Below are positions 6,022 to 14,760 of a DNA stretch of 43,929 nt, in pieces. The first letter of the stretch is position 1; each line of letters opens with the position of its first letter. The DNA lies in contig DIAJ01000046.1 in the NCBI GenBank assembly GCA_002415785.1, positions 1 to 43,929 on the forward strand, read 5' to 3'. This DNA is from Flavobacteriales bacterium UBA5081. GTDB lineage: Bacteria > Bacteroidota > Bacteroidia > Flavobacteriales_E > Vicingaceae. Both the position numbers and the translations under genes were made by a program. The notes below the pieces were generated by a model, which made no database searches, was not told where the DNA came from, and worked only from the letters and a program-made list of their open reading frames with translations.

Positions 6022-9000
6022 ATTTACTGCTCTGTTCGTTTTTCTCCCACTTCTTCTTTTCGGTCATGTAGTAAATTAAAGGCACTACAAGCAATGTAAG
6101 AATGGTTGATACAATCGCTCCTGCCACCAATGAAATGGCTAAACCTTGGAAAATCGGGTCGAATAAGATGATGGAAGCTCCAATCACCACCGCTCCGGTT
6201 GTCAATAGAATCGGGGTGGTTCTTACCGCTCCGGCATCAATAATGGCTTGCTTGATCGGCGCACCTTCCTTCAATCGAATTTCAATAAAGTCGATTAGCA
6301 GCACCGAGTTTCGCACCATTACTCCCGCCAAGGCAATCATTCCAATGAAAGAGGTCGCCGTAAAAAAGGCACCCAACATCCAGTGTCCGATAATAATACC
6401 GATTAAGGAAAGCGGAATGGCAATCATCATAACGATGGGGGTTTTAAAGTTTTGGAACCAACCGACAATTAGCATGTAAATCACAATGATCACCACCATG
6501 AAGGCCGCACCTAAGTCTCTAAAAACCTCTAAGGTAATTTGCCATTCACCGTCCCATTTTACGGTAAAGTTTCGCTCATCTTCAATTTTACCCATGTAAA
6601 GCTCATTTACTTCATAGCCTTGAGGCAAGTCCATGGCTTTTAGCTTTTCTTCCATGCCCAAAATGGCATAAGCCGGACTTTCCAAATCTCCTGCCATGTC
6701 GGCAAGCACATACACCACTCGGTTTTGATCCTTGCGGTAAATGGTTTTGTCCGCTTTTTTCTCGCTTACTTTAATCAAGTTTGATAAAGGAACATTCTCT
6801 CCGCGATTATTTTTAATGCTCAATTCTTTGATTTCATCAATACTGCTTTTTTCGCTTTCATCTAAAGCCATTACAATACCGGTTTGCTCATGAGCTGTTT
6901 CATCGTAAAGGTGAGAAATCGGCATTTCTCTCAACAAATAAGTCAAGTTACCCACCAATTGCGCAGGAGCAACACCATTGAGCATGCTTCTTTCGCGATC
7001 AATCTCAAAAGTATATTCCGTTTGGTCGGCTTCTACCATCCAATCTACATCAACTACATCTTGCGTATTGGCTAAAATGTCCTTCACCTGAGCGGCTACT
7101 TTTATTTGCTCTTCGTAGTTTGGTCCGTAGATTTCTGCCACTAAAGTTGACAATACAGGTGGTCCCGGAGGAACTTCTACCAATTTGATATTCGCACCGT
7201 ATTTATCGCCAATGGCTTGAATGTCTTCGCGAATTCGCTTAACAATGTCGTGGCTTTGGTCTTTTCGCTCTGCTTTTGGCAGAAGGTTTACCTGAATATC
7301 AGCCACATTGCTTCCGCTGCGCATATCGTAATGACGAACCAAACCGTTAAATGTTATTGGCGCTGAGGTGCCAATGTAGTTTTGATAATTCACTACTTCA
7401 GGTACATTTGAAAGGTATTGGGCAACTTCTTGAGTAACTACAGCAGTTCGCTCAAGGGTTGTGCCTTCGTCCATATCAATCACCACTTGAAACTCATTCT
7501 TATTGTCGAAGGGCAACATTTTTACCGCCACCGAATTGGTGTAGAACATCGACATGCTTCCCAAAAGAATTACCACTGTACCAATGAGCGCTGCCCATCT
7601 TTTACCTTTGTTGTCCAATAGTGGTTGTTCAATTTTCTTGTACCATTTGTAAATGAATCCGGTATCGTGTCCTTCAGCTTCTTTTTCTTCTTGTGCATCC
7701 TTTTCTCTCAAAAGGTGATAACCCAAGTAAGGAGTTACCGTTAGTGCCACAAATAAGGAAAGCAACATGGCTATGGAAGCTCCGATTGGCATCGGACTCA
7801 TATAAGGTCCCATCATTCCGGAAACAAATGCCATGGGCAGTATCGCCGCAATTACCGTAAAGGTGGCCAAAATAGTAGGGTTACCCACTTCGTTAATGGC
7901 ATAAATGGCAGCTTGTTTAAAGGGCAGTCGCTTCATTTTAAAGTGGCGATGCATGTTCTCCGCAATAATAATACTGTCGTCCACCACAATTCCCACCACA
8001 AATACCAAGGCAAACAAGGTGATTCGGTTAAGGGTGTAATCGAGCATGTAGTAGCTGAATAAAGTTAGCGCAAAGGTGAGGGGTACGGAAAAGAAAACCA
8101 CTAAACCACCGCGCCAGCCCATGGCTAACATCACTAAAACAGTTACGGCTACAATGGCAACACCTAAGTGGAGTAGAAGCTCAGCCACTTTATGAGAAGC
8201 CGTGTCTCCGTAGTTTCTCGTTACTTCTACAAATACATCTGCCGGGATTAAATCTTTCTTTAAAACTTCAATATGTTCAATGATTTCCTCGGAAATACGC
8301 ATGGCATCTGCTCCGGCAACTTTAGCTACTGAAAGCGTAACTGCACTGTATTCTGAAGGAAATTCACTGTAGTTTTTATTGCCTTTTCCGTAACCAAAAC
8401 TCACGTAATTAGCAGGCACTTCAGGGCCGTCGGTTACTTGCGCTACTTGGTGCAAATAAACCGGCATGTTTTGATGAACACCAACTACTAAATTTTCTAC
8501 ATCTTCCTTGCTTTTCAGGAATTTACCCGTAGTGAGTAAAAACTCTTGATCGCCGCTGTTAAACTTACCGGACTGTGAGCTTTGGTTGTTTGCTTTTACC
8601 ATTTGCATCACTTGCAAAGGGTCAATGTTGTTGGCTTTTAGTTTGTCTTTGTCTAAGCTGATTCGTACTTCTCGGCTTCTACCGCCAATTACATCGGTCA
8701 GCGAAACTTGATTGACTCTTTCCACCTCATTGCTCAACTCTTCGGCAATTTGTTTTAATTCAAAGTCGTTGTACTTTTCGCTCCAAAGCGTTAAACCCAA
8801 CATGGGTACATCGTTAATGGAGCGGGTTTTTATCATCGGCATCATCGCCCCTTCAGGGAAAAGGTGCGAATGCTTGATTAACTCATCGTAGAGTTTTACA
8901 TAAGAGCGCTCAATGTCTTCTCCTACTTTAAACTGAACAATGATCATCGCCTGACCGTTCATGGCCATGCTGTGGATGTGTTTTACGCCTTTAATGTTGG

Positions 9001-9229
9001 CGATGGCTTTTTCCAATGGCTCTACTACGCGACTTTCCATTTCCGCAGGACTAGCGCCCGGATAACCCACCATTAAATCCGCCATGGGCACATTAATTTG
9101 GGGCTCTTCCTCTCTTGGAATCAGCGTTGAACTGTAAACTCCAATCACCATAAGGGCAATCATCAACAGTATGGTTAACTTGGAGTTGATGAAAAAATTG
9201 GCAATCTTGCCTGACATTCCTTCTTGCAT
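6020..9229 (-). CDS. RND-family efflux pump, inner membrane subunit (1069 aa)
   Basis: This is the proton-driven transporter of a tripartite efflux system. Family hallmarks include the first transmembrane helix (about residues 17-34), a periplasmic porter domain starting near PREEEPQI, the helix-4 motif VVDDSI with D417 and D418 (the proton-relay Asp pair of AcrB), and helix 10 with MVRNSVLL, where R973 stands at the position of the AcrB relay lysine. Length is normal for the family. Together with the lipoprotein adaptor and TolC-like channel upstream, it can form a complete envelope-spanning pump. The substrate cannot be read from the sequence; the charged-residue pattern is not that of CusA-type metal pumps with a Met cluster. 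The ATG gives a normal cytoplasmic N-terminus. Confidence 0.95.
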   Translation of the reverse strand: MQEGMSGKIANFFINSKLTILLMIALMVIGVYSSTLIPREEEPQINVPMADLMVGYPGASPAEMESRVVEPLEKAIANIKGVKHIHSMAMNGQAMIIVQFKVGEDIERSYVKLYDELIKHSHLFPEGAMMPMIKTRSINDVPMLGLTLWSEKYNDFELKQIAEELSNEVERVNQVSLTDVIGGRSREVRISLDKDKLKANNIDPLQVMQMVKANNQSSQSGKFNSGDQEFLLTTGKFLKSKEDVENLVVGVHQNMPVYLHQVAQVTDGPEVPANYVSFGYGKGNKNYSEFPSEYSAVTLSVAKVAGADAMRISEEIIEHIEVLKKDLIPADVFVEVTRNYGDTASHKVAELLLHLGVAIVAVTVLVMLAMGWRGGLVVFFSVPLTFALTLFSYYMLDYTLNRITLFALVFVVGIVVDDSIIIAENMHRHFKMKRLPFKQAAIYAINEVGNPTILATFTVIAAILPMAFVSGMMGPYMSPMPIGASIAMLLSLFVALTVTPYLGYHLLREKDAQEEKEAEGHDTGFIYKWYKKIEQPLLDNKGKRWAALIGTVVILLGSMSMFYTNSVAVKMLPFDNKNEFQVVIDMDEGTTLERTAVVTQEVAQYLSNVPEVVNYQNYIGTSAPITFNGLVRHYDMRSGSNVADIQVNLLPKAERKDQSHDIVKRIREDIQAIGDKYGANIKLVEVPPGPPVLSTLVAEIYGPNYEEQIKVAAQVKDILANTQDVVDVDWMVEADQTEYTFEIDRERSMLNGVAPAQLVGNLTYLLREMPISHLYDETAHEQTGIVMALDESEKSSIDEIKELSIKNNRGENVPLSNLIKVSEKKADKTIYRKDQNRVVYVLADMAGDLESPAYAILGMEEKLKAMDLPQGYEVNELYMGKIEDERNFTVKWDGEWQITLEVFRDLGAAFMVVIIVIYMLIVGWFQNFKTPIVMMIAIPLSLIGIIIGHWMLGAFFTATSFIGMIALAGVMVRNSVLLIDFIEIRLKEGAPIKQAIIDAGAVRTTPILLTTGAVVIGASIILFDPIFQGLAISLVAGAIVSTILTLLVVPLIYYMTEKKKWEKNEQSSK

Positions 9230-9279
9230 ATCTTTATTTTTAATCTATTATCGTTACTATTTGTCTCTGAGTTTAATTA

Positions 9280-9334
9280 GTGCTTTAGAGTAAAAACTTT
9301 AGGCACCTCAAACTTTAAGTGCTTTAGGCACTTG
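9280..9334. repeat. CTTTAGGCAC-type degenerate repeat, copy 1
   Basis: The spacer between the pump and adaptor genes contains repeated variants of (G/A)CTTTAG(G/A)...: TGCTTTAGAG, ACTTTAGGCACCTCAAACTT and TGCTTTAGGCACTT. A closely similar block lies at 20671-20711. In both places the block directly follows a stop codon on the - strand. Confidence 0.6.
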
Positions 9335-9337
9335 CTA

Positions 9338-10414
9338 TTATTGAGTGATCGAAACTCCGTTGTATAACCTTCCTTCCGCATTTACAATATAGCTTTCGTT
9401 GGCGCTTAAGCCGGAAAGCACTTCCACCATTCCTTCTGACTCTTCGCCTAAACGCAACCATCTCAATATGGCAATTCCTTCGCCGTTTGGAGTGTAAACA
9501 CCTCTTAATTGTCCGCGTTCAACCAAGGCTGTTTTCGGAATTTTTACGGTACTCTGCTTGCTGCTGTCGCTTGAAAAAATTCGGGCATTGACAAACATTC
9601 CGGGAAGCAGCTTTTCGTTCTTTTCTTCTACTAAAAGTTTTACTAAGTACTGTCCGCCGGTGTTTTTTGAGGAGTAGCTCACGTCTTTTACTTTGGCTTT
9701 TACATTCAAATCAGCTGATTTGAGTTTAATAAGCGCTTCTTGACCAATTTTTACAGCTTGAATCTTCGCTTCCGGAACCATAATTAAAGCCTCCATTTCA
9801 TCCATGGATTCTAAGTTCACAAGAGGATGACCGGGAGCGGCCATATCGCCGGCTTTAACAAAAGTATTGGCTACAGTTCCTGAAAAAGGAGCGCGAATGT
9901 TGAGGTATTCAAACTGCGCCATTACTTCTTTTTTCATGTTTTTAGTCGCATCTAATCCGGCTTTCGCCATTTCATAGCGACTTTTCATGTTTTCCAATTC
10001 TTTATCGGAAGCACTTCCGCTTTCGTGTAAATTTTGGAAACGCTCGTAGTCCTTAGCTGCATTGTCGTAGCCGGCTTGAGCCTGAGCAATTCCAGCATCG
10101 GCTTGTGCGGCTTTGGCTTGTAAATCGGCACTGCTTATTTTAACTAACAACTGACCCTTTTTTACTTTATCGCCTGATTTAACAACTACTTCGCTTACTT
10201 GCCCCATCATGCGTGTGCTGATGTTTGCACTTTCCACCGCCTGTAGTTGGCCGCTGCCTTCAATTTCTACTTTGTTGGAGCTTGCTTCAACTTGGGCAAC
10301 TTCTACTTTTACCGTTTCCGTAGCTTGTTGAATGGTTTTTTCTTCCGGAGTAGAACATGCTGATAAAACTCCTACGATGCTTAATCCTAAAATGTAATAT
10401 GTTGACTTTTTCAT
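9338..10414 (-). CDS. RND efflux periplasmic adaptor lipoprotein (358 aa)
   Basis: This is the membrane-fusion (HlyD/AcrA-type) subunit linking the pump and outer membrane channel. It has a lipoprotein signal with lipobox LSAC and acylated Cys20. A biotinyl-lipoyl-like half follows (about residues 60-95, GQVSEVVVKSGDKVKKGQLL), then an alpha-helical hairpin rich in Ala and Lys (about 95-165), the second lipoyl half (APFSGTVANTFVKAGDMAAPGHPL) and C-terminal beta-barrel and membrane-proximal domains. Gene order, channel then adaptor then pump, supports one tripartite complex. The length is typical. Confidence 0.93.
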   Translation of the reverse strand: MKKSTYYILGLSIVGVLSACSTPEEKTIQQATETVKVEVAQVEASSNKVEIEGSGQLQAVESANISTRMMGQVSEVVVKSGDKVKKGQLLVKISSADLQAKAAQADAGIAQAQAGYDNAAKDYERFQNLHESGSASDKELENMKSRYEMAKAGLDATKNMKKEVMAQFEYLNIRAPFSGTVANTFVKAGDMAAPGHPLVNLESMDEMEALIMVPEAKIQAVKIGQEALIKLKSADLNVKAKVKDVSYSSKNTGGQYLVKLLVEEKNEKLLPGMFVNARIFSSDSSKQSTVKIPKTALVERGQLRGVYTPNGEGIAILRWLRLGEESEGMVEVLSGLSANESYIVNAEGRLYNGVSITQ

Positions 10415-10460
10415 TTTTATAGTGTTTGTTGTATTGAGTGTATGCTTTGTTTTTTATTAA

Positions 10461-11789
10461 TTATTTAGATAAGAAGGCTAAGTATGCTTGTGTCATTTCA
10501 AATTCAAATACCGCTTGCAATAAGCCTAATTCTTCTTTCAAAAGTTGGTTTTCTGCCATGAGTAGGTCAGTGGTTTTTTCCAATCCTTCGCTAAAGCGAT
10601 CTTTTCTGATTTTATAAGCTTCAGACGCCTGCTCTACTGCTAATTCTTGCTGATTTACTTTTTGTTGAGCCAAGATTAATTGTCTGCTCACTTTGTTAAT
10701 TTCTACTCTGCTTTGAGATTCGTATTCCTCAGCTTCAGTTCTTGCTTTTTGGTATTCAATTTTTGATTTCTGCGCCAAAGCAGCATTTTGATAACCTTTA
10801 AAAAGCGACCAGCTTAACTGAACACCTACCAAGTATCCATCGGCATCGGCTTGAAGAATTTCATCGTCGTACATTTGGTATCGACCAAAGGCGTTTAAGC
10901 GAGGTACAAAACTCAATTTGTTGGCTTTCGCCATTTTTTCATAAGCTTCAGCTGCCTTGTACATAGCGGAAATGTCGTCTCTGTTTTCAGGCATTTTTGC
11001 TTGTAAATCCATTTTTTCAATGGAAGCTTTTAGTTGATCATCGGGCAAATAAATGCTGTTGCCAATGCTGTCGTTTACCAAGTGCGCCAATTGTTGTGAT
11101 GCATCTTGCAATCGATTTTTAGCAGCACTTTGCTCCGTGATTAATTGTTGCAAACGAAGTTTTGCCTGTAGTAAATCGGGTTTTTGCAGCATTCCTTGAT
11201 CGTAGTAGTCTTGCACCATTTTAACGCTGCTTTCAGCCATGGCTACTGCCTCATTAATTACATCAATGGCTTCGTAGCTCAACTGCAAGGTCATGTAAGC
11301 TTTTTTCAGCTCTAGCTGCATGCCTTCTTTGGTGCGCGCCGACTTTTGCTGCATAGCTTGCATCTTGGCTTTTGCCGCTTTTCTTTTATACAAGCCATCT
11401 ACATTGATTAATGGCATGTTTACCGATAGCTCCGTGGCAAAATTGTCGGTTCTGTCCGGATCGTTTAACAATGCCGGATTGAAATCCTGCATGGTCAAAA
11501 TTTCTTGGTTCAATTTCGAACCAAATGCCATTAATGGGTTGGTGGTCGTAATTGCCGTGTACGACAATTCAACTTGGGGCAAAAACAAGGAGTTGCTTTG
11601 CCGGTAATCTGCTCGAGCTGCTTTGAATTCCTGCTCGGCAATTCTCACCTTCCAGTTGCTCTTGTTCAGTTTTTGTAGCAAATCCGCCTCGCTTATGCGA
11701 ATTGTGTCTTGTCCATTTACCGAAGTAAAAGCAAAGAAAGTGGCAATAATTAGACTTAGTGATTTGAATGTATAGCTCATTTTGTTCAT
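10461..11789 (-). CDS. TolC-family outer membrane efflux channel (442 aa)
   Basis: It has a signal peptide (about residues 1-26, ending SVNGQ), then two OEP repeats. Each repeat starts with a long coiled-coil-forming helix (ISEADLLQKLNKSNWKVRIAEQEFKAARADYRQ, and a later copy beginning near AMYKAAEAYEKMAKANK) and contains beta-strands that enter the outer membrane barrel (the FLPQVELSYTAI and FVPRLNAFGRYQMYDD regions). This is the TolC architecture. It is the first gene of the operon, and its promoter contains a -7 box and a Crp/Fnr-like palindrome within 55 bp of the start. ATG 11789 is used; a second in-frame ATG lies three codons later. Confidence 0.92.
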   Translation of the reverse strand: MNKMSYTFKSLSLIIATFFAFTSVNGQDTIRISEADLLQKLNKSNWKVRIAEQEFKAARADYRQSNSLFLPQVELSYTAITTTNPLMAFGSKLNQEILTMQDFNPALLNDPDRTDNFATELSVNMPLINVDGLYKRKAAKAKMQAMQQKSARTKEGMQLELKKAYMTLQLSYEAIDVINEAVAMAESSVKMVQDYYDQGMLQKPDLLQAKLRLQQLITEQSAAKNRLQDASQQLAHLVNDSIGNSIYLPDDQLKASIEKMDLQAKMPENRDDISAMYKAAEAYEKMAKANKLSFVPRLNAFGRYQMYDDEILQADADGYLVGVQLSWSLFKGYQNAALAQKSKIEYQKARTEAEEYESQSRVEINKVSRQLILAQQKVNQQELAVEQASEAYKIRKDRFSEGLEKTTDLLMAENQLLKEELGLLQAVFEFEMTQAYLAFLSK

Positions 11790-11797
11790 TTTTTTGA

Positions 11798-11841
11798 CAA
11801 AATTAGCCGCCCACTAGAGCCTTGGAGGTAACAAATGTTAC
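11798..11841 (-). promoter_or_regulatory. RND operon promoter with Crp/Fnr-type operator
   Basis: On the - strand a perfect Bacteroidota -7 box, TAATTTTG (11805-11798), lies just before the TolC-like gene. No TTG is present at the -33 position. Instead, the palindrome GTAACATTTGTTAC (11841-11828) is centred 29.5 nt upstream of the first T of the -7 box, about -41.5 from the likely transcript start, which is the class II activator position of Crp/Fnr proteins. The same arrangement occurs at 23427-23471. Confidence 0.7.
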
Positions 11842-11902
11842 AACTGTTGAAATGGAATCAGTGTGTTTATTATTAGTGTTTTATGGTTGTTTTTGAGACA
11901 AT

Positions 11903-11938
11903 AAAAAAGCCGAAAGCTAATTTTAGCTTCCGGCTTTT
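11903..11938 (-). terminator. intrinsic terminator after DUF3365 gene
   Basis: On the - strand GCCGGAAGCTAA and TTAGCTTTCGGC form a stem around a short loop (11909-11934), followed by six T residues. It lies about 35 bp past the stop at 11971. The TTTT on the + strand side gives weak two-way potential. Confidence 0.85.
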
Positions 11939-11970
11939 CGTCGATTTTTAGTAAGTATGTTAGTGAATAC

Positions 11971-12609
11971 TTAGTTTGCCATTTCGATCACCCAAATTCC
12001 TCTCACTTCATTTTCGGAATAACCCAAGGCTTTGTCCTTAGGGTAGTGTGCTTGAATCTTGGCTAAAGCCTCTTTGTTCACTTGATCGGCATTTCCGTGG
12101 CATTGTAAACACATGGCGTTCGTTAAAATAGGGTAGTAGGCTACCCATTTTCCATCTTCTTCTTTAAGTTGAGGTTTAATGTTTTGATCGGCGGCTAATT
12201 GATTTTTAGCATTTTCAATGTATGCTAGTTCCGCTTCGTTTGCCGCATTATCGGGATTTCGATTCTTGTCTGAAACCCTTTTAACCCTTGCACGATGAAT
12301 TTTAGCCAAACTATCGGTAATGGGAATGGCTTCAATATTGCAAAACTCAATGGCTCCGGCTGTGCCTCTTTCGCTAATGGCCTGCACTAAGTTTTTACCA
12401 AGAGCAGCTTGAGTAGCTTGCGCTATGGATTTCCCTTTTTCAAGGGGAGTCATTTCTATTTCTTTAGCAGCTTTTTCTTGCTTTCCTTCTTCTACTGCTG
12501 TAGTTTGCTTTTCGGTTTTTTCACTTTTCTTTTCCTCGTTCATGCAAGACTTGCTCATGAACGCAAAAGCAGTTAAAGACAAAGCGATGAGAAGTGTTTT
12601 TGATTTCAT
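11971..12609 (-). CDS. DUF3365 (Tll0287-like) haem-motif lipoprotein (212 aa)
   Basis: It has an N-terminal signal with Cys22 as the probable lipidation site, followed by a Lys/Glu-rich linker (residues 25-50). The rest matches the Tll0287-like/DUF3365 domain, with EFCNIEAIP near the middle and a c-type haem motif CLQCH (C167, C170, H171). Family members bind haem and are suspected redox or gas sensors, often fused to signalling enzymes. Here the domain is a separate envelope protein. It is encoded 21 bp after the STAS-like gene and downstream of a SpoIIE phosphatase, so it may feed a redox signal to them; this coupling is inferred from gene order only. Confidence 0.85.
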   Translation of the reverse strand: MKSKTLLIALSLTAFAFMSKSCMNEEKKSEKTEKQTTAVEEGKQEKAAKEIEMTPLEKGKSIAQATQAALGKNLVQAISERGTAGAIEFCNIEAIPITDSLAKIHRARVKRVSDKNRNPDNAANEAELAYIENAKNQLAADQNIKPQLKEEDGKWVAYYPILTNAMCLQCHGNADQVNKEALAKIQAHYPKDKALGYSENEVRGIWVIEMAN

Positions 12610-12630
12610 TTGTGTGAAGGATTAATCTTA

Positions 12631-13059
12631 CTAGATTTGGCTAAGTGCCTCGTCAACATTGTCGACATATTTAACTTCAAAAGCGTCAAAGTTAAAGTTG
12701 GGGTACTTTGATTTTATTTCATCTTTACCGGCCTCAACACTTGCTTTAAACCAGTTTTCTTTTGGTAAAATCTTAAAGTGTCTTGTTAAACCACTGGAAG
12801 CTAGCTCTTTTTTCCATGTAGTGTAATACCACTCCATGCTCGGCTGATGAAAAACTGTTAAATTTCTTTTATCAAAAATAAAGTTTTGCCAATTATTTTG
12901 TTTTGCAAACACCGCAGCTTTTTCAAATGCGTTTTTAAAAGATTCGATAGGAATATACTCTTTGGTAGCAACAAATAAGCCGCATGACTTATTGGGAATA
13001 TTGTGGAGCTTCAGAAAATCATTGCTCCAAATGATTTCATTTTCTGATTGGTTAATCAT
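12631..13059 (-). CDS. STAS/SpoIIAA-like protein (142 aa)
   Basis: It is a small cytoplasmic protein with alternating strands and helices, compatible with the SpoIIAA-like STAS fold: a strand (KSCGLFVATKEY), a helix (SFKNAFEKAAVFAKQN), a strand (FIFDKRNLTVFHQ) and a C-terminal strand-helix (FEVKYVDNVDEALSQI). Similar Bacteroidota proteins are annotated as STAS-like. The gene follows the SpoIIE-type phosphatase by 19 bp. Anti-anti-sigma-like proteins are classical substrates of such phosphatases, so the pair may be a partner-switch, although no serine kinase or sigma factor is seen here. Confidence 0.6.
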   Translation of the reverse strand: MINQSENEIIWSNDFLKLHNIPNKSCGLFVATKEYIPIESFKNAFEKAAVFAKQNNWQNFIFDKRNLTVFHQPSMEWYYTTWKKELASSGLTRHFKILPKENWFKASVEAGKDEIKSKYPNFNFDAFEVKYVDNVDEALSQI

Positions 13060-13078
13060 TAGAAAGTTTAGCTTATGG

Positions 13079-13954
13079 TTAAAATTTGATAGCTATATAG
13101 GCTATGTCGTCAGTTTGCTCTTCATCTCCCTGCCAATCTTTTAATTTTTGGAGGAGTGAATTTGTTTTATCTTCCAAATTTAAAAAATTATCGTCATTTA
13201 AGTGAGTGAATAAGCGTTTTGTAAGAAATTTCTTGTTGTTTTCACCTCCAAACTGATCAGTTAATCCATCACTAAAAAGGAAAATCTCATCTCCTTTATT
13301 TACATCAACTTTGTGGAGTTCAAAGTCAGATATTGTATGTCCACCTATAGAATTTCTATCGGGACGTTGTTTAAACCACTGACCTTTTATTTTAGCCCAA
13401 AAAGGGCGTCCCGCCATTGAGTATTGAAGTTTTTTTGAAGTAAGGTCGTAAATGCAAAGTACGCCATCCATCCCATCGCGAATTTGATCTCTACCTTGTT
13501 TTATGCTAAAAAAGTATTGAAACTTTTTATCCAGTTGCTTTAGAATTTCATTGGCAGCTAACTGGTCATTGGATATGATAATTTCATTTAAAAAGTTATA
13601 GCCCATCATGGTTAATAGAGCTCCGGGAATACCATGTCCGGTACAATCCATAATAGCAAAGTATATTCTTTTGTCATCTTCGTAAATAAATACAAAGTCC
13701 CCGCCTATTTGATCGCGTTGTATAACACTATAATGTATTTCACTAAAGGCACAATTACTATACTTTATAGGTATTAGATGATTTTGTATTTTTTCAGCAT
13801 AAGTAATACTCTGATTTAAAGATAGATTGGTGGCTTCTAATTTGTCTTTCGCAATTTTTAATTCGTCCTGAAGTTTTTGCATGTGTTCCGTTGTTCTAGA
13901 AAACATATCTTTTAACGAACTAAGTTGCTCTTTATAGTACTGTACTTCTTCCAA
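13079..13954 (-). CDS. PP2C-type (SpoIIE) serine phosphatase (291 aa)
   Basis: An N-terminal coiled coil (about residues 1-60) is followed by a SpoIIE/PP2C catalytic domain. Metal and phosphate ligands are present: GGDF (D86), DCTGHG (D103), SDGLTDQFGG (D229) and the terminal QTDDIAYI (D282, D283). No membrane segment or PAS/GAF sensor is present, so input must come through the coiled coil or a partner. It probably dephosphorylates the STAS-like protein encoded next to it (inference). It heads a three-gene operon, divergent from the LuxR-type regulator. ATG 13954 gives the complete coiled coil. Confidence 0.9.
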   Translation of the reverse strand: MEEVQYYKEQLSSLKDMFSRTTEHMQKLQDELKIAKDKLEATNLSLNQSITYAEKIQNHLIPIKYSNCAFSEIHYSVIQRDQIGGDFVFIYEDDKRIYFAIMDCTGHGIPGALLTMMGYNFLNEIIISNDQLAANEILKQLDKKFQYFFSIKQGRDQIRDGMDGVLCIYDLTSKKLQYSMAGRPFWAKIKGQWFKQRPDRNSIGGHTISDFELHKVDVNKGDEIFLFSDGLTDQFGGENNKKFLTKRLFTHLNDDNFLNLEDKTNSLLQKLKDWQGDEEQTDDIAYIAIKF

Positions 13955-14054
13955 TTTTTATGAATTAAACTCTTCTAACACTATTAAATTTAAATTGTTT
14001 GGGCTAAACAAAGCTGATATTTTTCTCAGATGATGAAATTACCCTAAATCGGGT

Positions 14055-14085
14055 ATTGTAGTAAACTTTTTAATGCCGACCTTTG
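14055..14085 (+). promoter_or_regulatory. promoter of the LuxR-type regulator
   Basis: ATTG (14055-14058), a 19-nt spacer and GACCTTTG (14078-14085) match the Bacteroidota TTG/TAnnTTTG promoter with one mismatch (G for T at the first base of the -7 box). The spacing to the ATG at 14109 gives a leader of about 17 nt. Confidence 0.55.
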
Positions 14086-14108
14086 TTGTTTAGAATCATT
14101 CTAAATAA

Positions 14109-14750
14109 ATGGGATTAAAAATTCTTCACGCAAATGCGAACATATTAATGGCCAATGGCCTTAATTCACTAATCCAAAAAGGAGGAGGAGTTGACAAGAT
14201 TTGTGTCTGCAAAAGTGAAAAAGAGCTCTTTGACCAACTTAATTCCGATCGATTTGACTTAGTAGTTATTGATCCTTTAGCTAACGGTTACTTTACTGCT
14301 TCAACTTCTATGAAGATTAAGCAGCTCTATCCTCAGCAAAAAGTGTTGATTATTTCAGATATTGAGCATCCGCGAGAAGTATTAAGTATTTTAGAAAAAG
14401 GTGTTCAAGGATACTTAACAAGGCAGTGTGATGAAGATGAAATCATTCACGCCATTTTTGCGATAGCTAAAGGCGAGAAATTTTACTGCAATAAGGTGCT
14501 GGATATCATTTTAAATAAACAGTTTGAAACAGAGGATGAAAACTGTGAACCCACTGTGCTAACTGAAAGAGAGAGTGAAATAACTGCTTTGATTGCTAGT
14601 GGATTAACTAATAAGGAAATTGCCGATCAGTTACATTTAAGTCCGCATACAGTACATACTCACAGAAAAAATATCATAAAAAAGCTAGGTGTTAAATCCG
14701 TTTCTGAATTAACTGTTTATGCAATGAATGTGGGTTTGATAGAGACCTAG
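14109..14750 (+). CDS. LuxR/NarL-type regulator with degenerate receiver (213 aa)
   Basis: Residues 1-120 form a CheY-like receiver and residues about 145-213 a LuxR-type helix-turn-helix (LTEREsEITALIASGLTNKEIA, then the recognition helix SPHTVHTHRKNII). The phospho-acceptor position is kept (D55 in VVIDPLANG). However, the acidic metal-binding pair that normally follows the first strand (ADD) is N9-A10 here (ILHANANIL), and the conserved switch lysine in GYLLK is Arg (GYLTR). The receiver is therefore probably not phosphorylated in the usual Mg-dependent way. No histidine kinase is adjacent; the divergent SpoIIE-type operon is the nearest signalling context. DNA targets are unknown. Confidence 0.88.
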   Translation: MGLKILHANANILMANGLNSLIQKGGGVDKICVCKSEKELFDQLNSDRFDLVVIDPLANGYFTASTSMKIKQLYPQQKVLIISDIEHPREVLSILEKGVQGYLTRQCDEDEIIHAIFAIAKGEKFYCNKVLDIILNKQFETEDENCEPTVLTERESEITALIASGLTNKEIADQLHLSPHTVHTHRKNIIKKLGVKSVSELTVYAMNVGLIET

Positions 14751-14760
14751 AAAACCTCAA

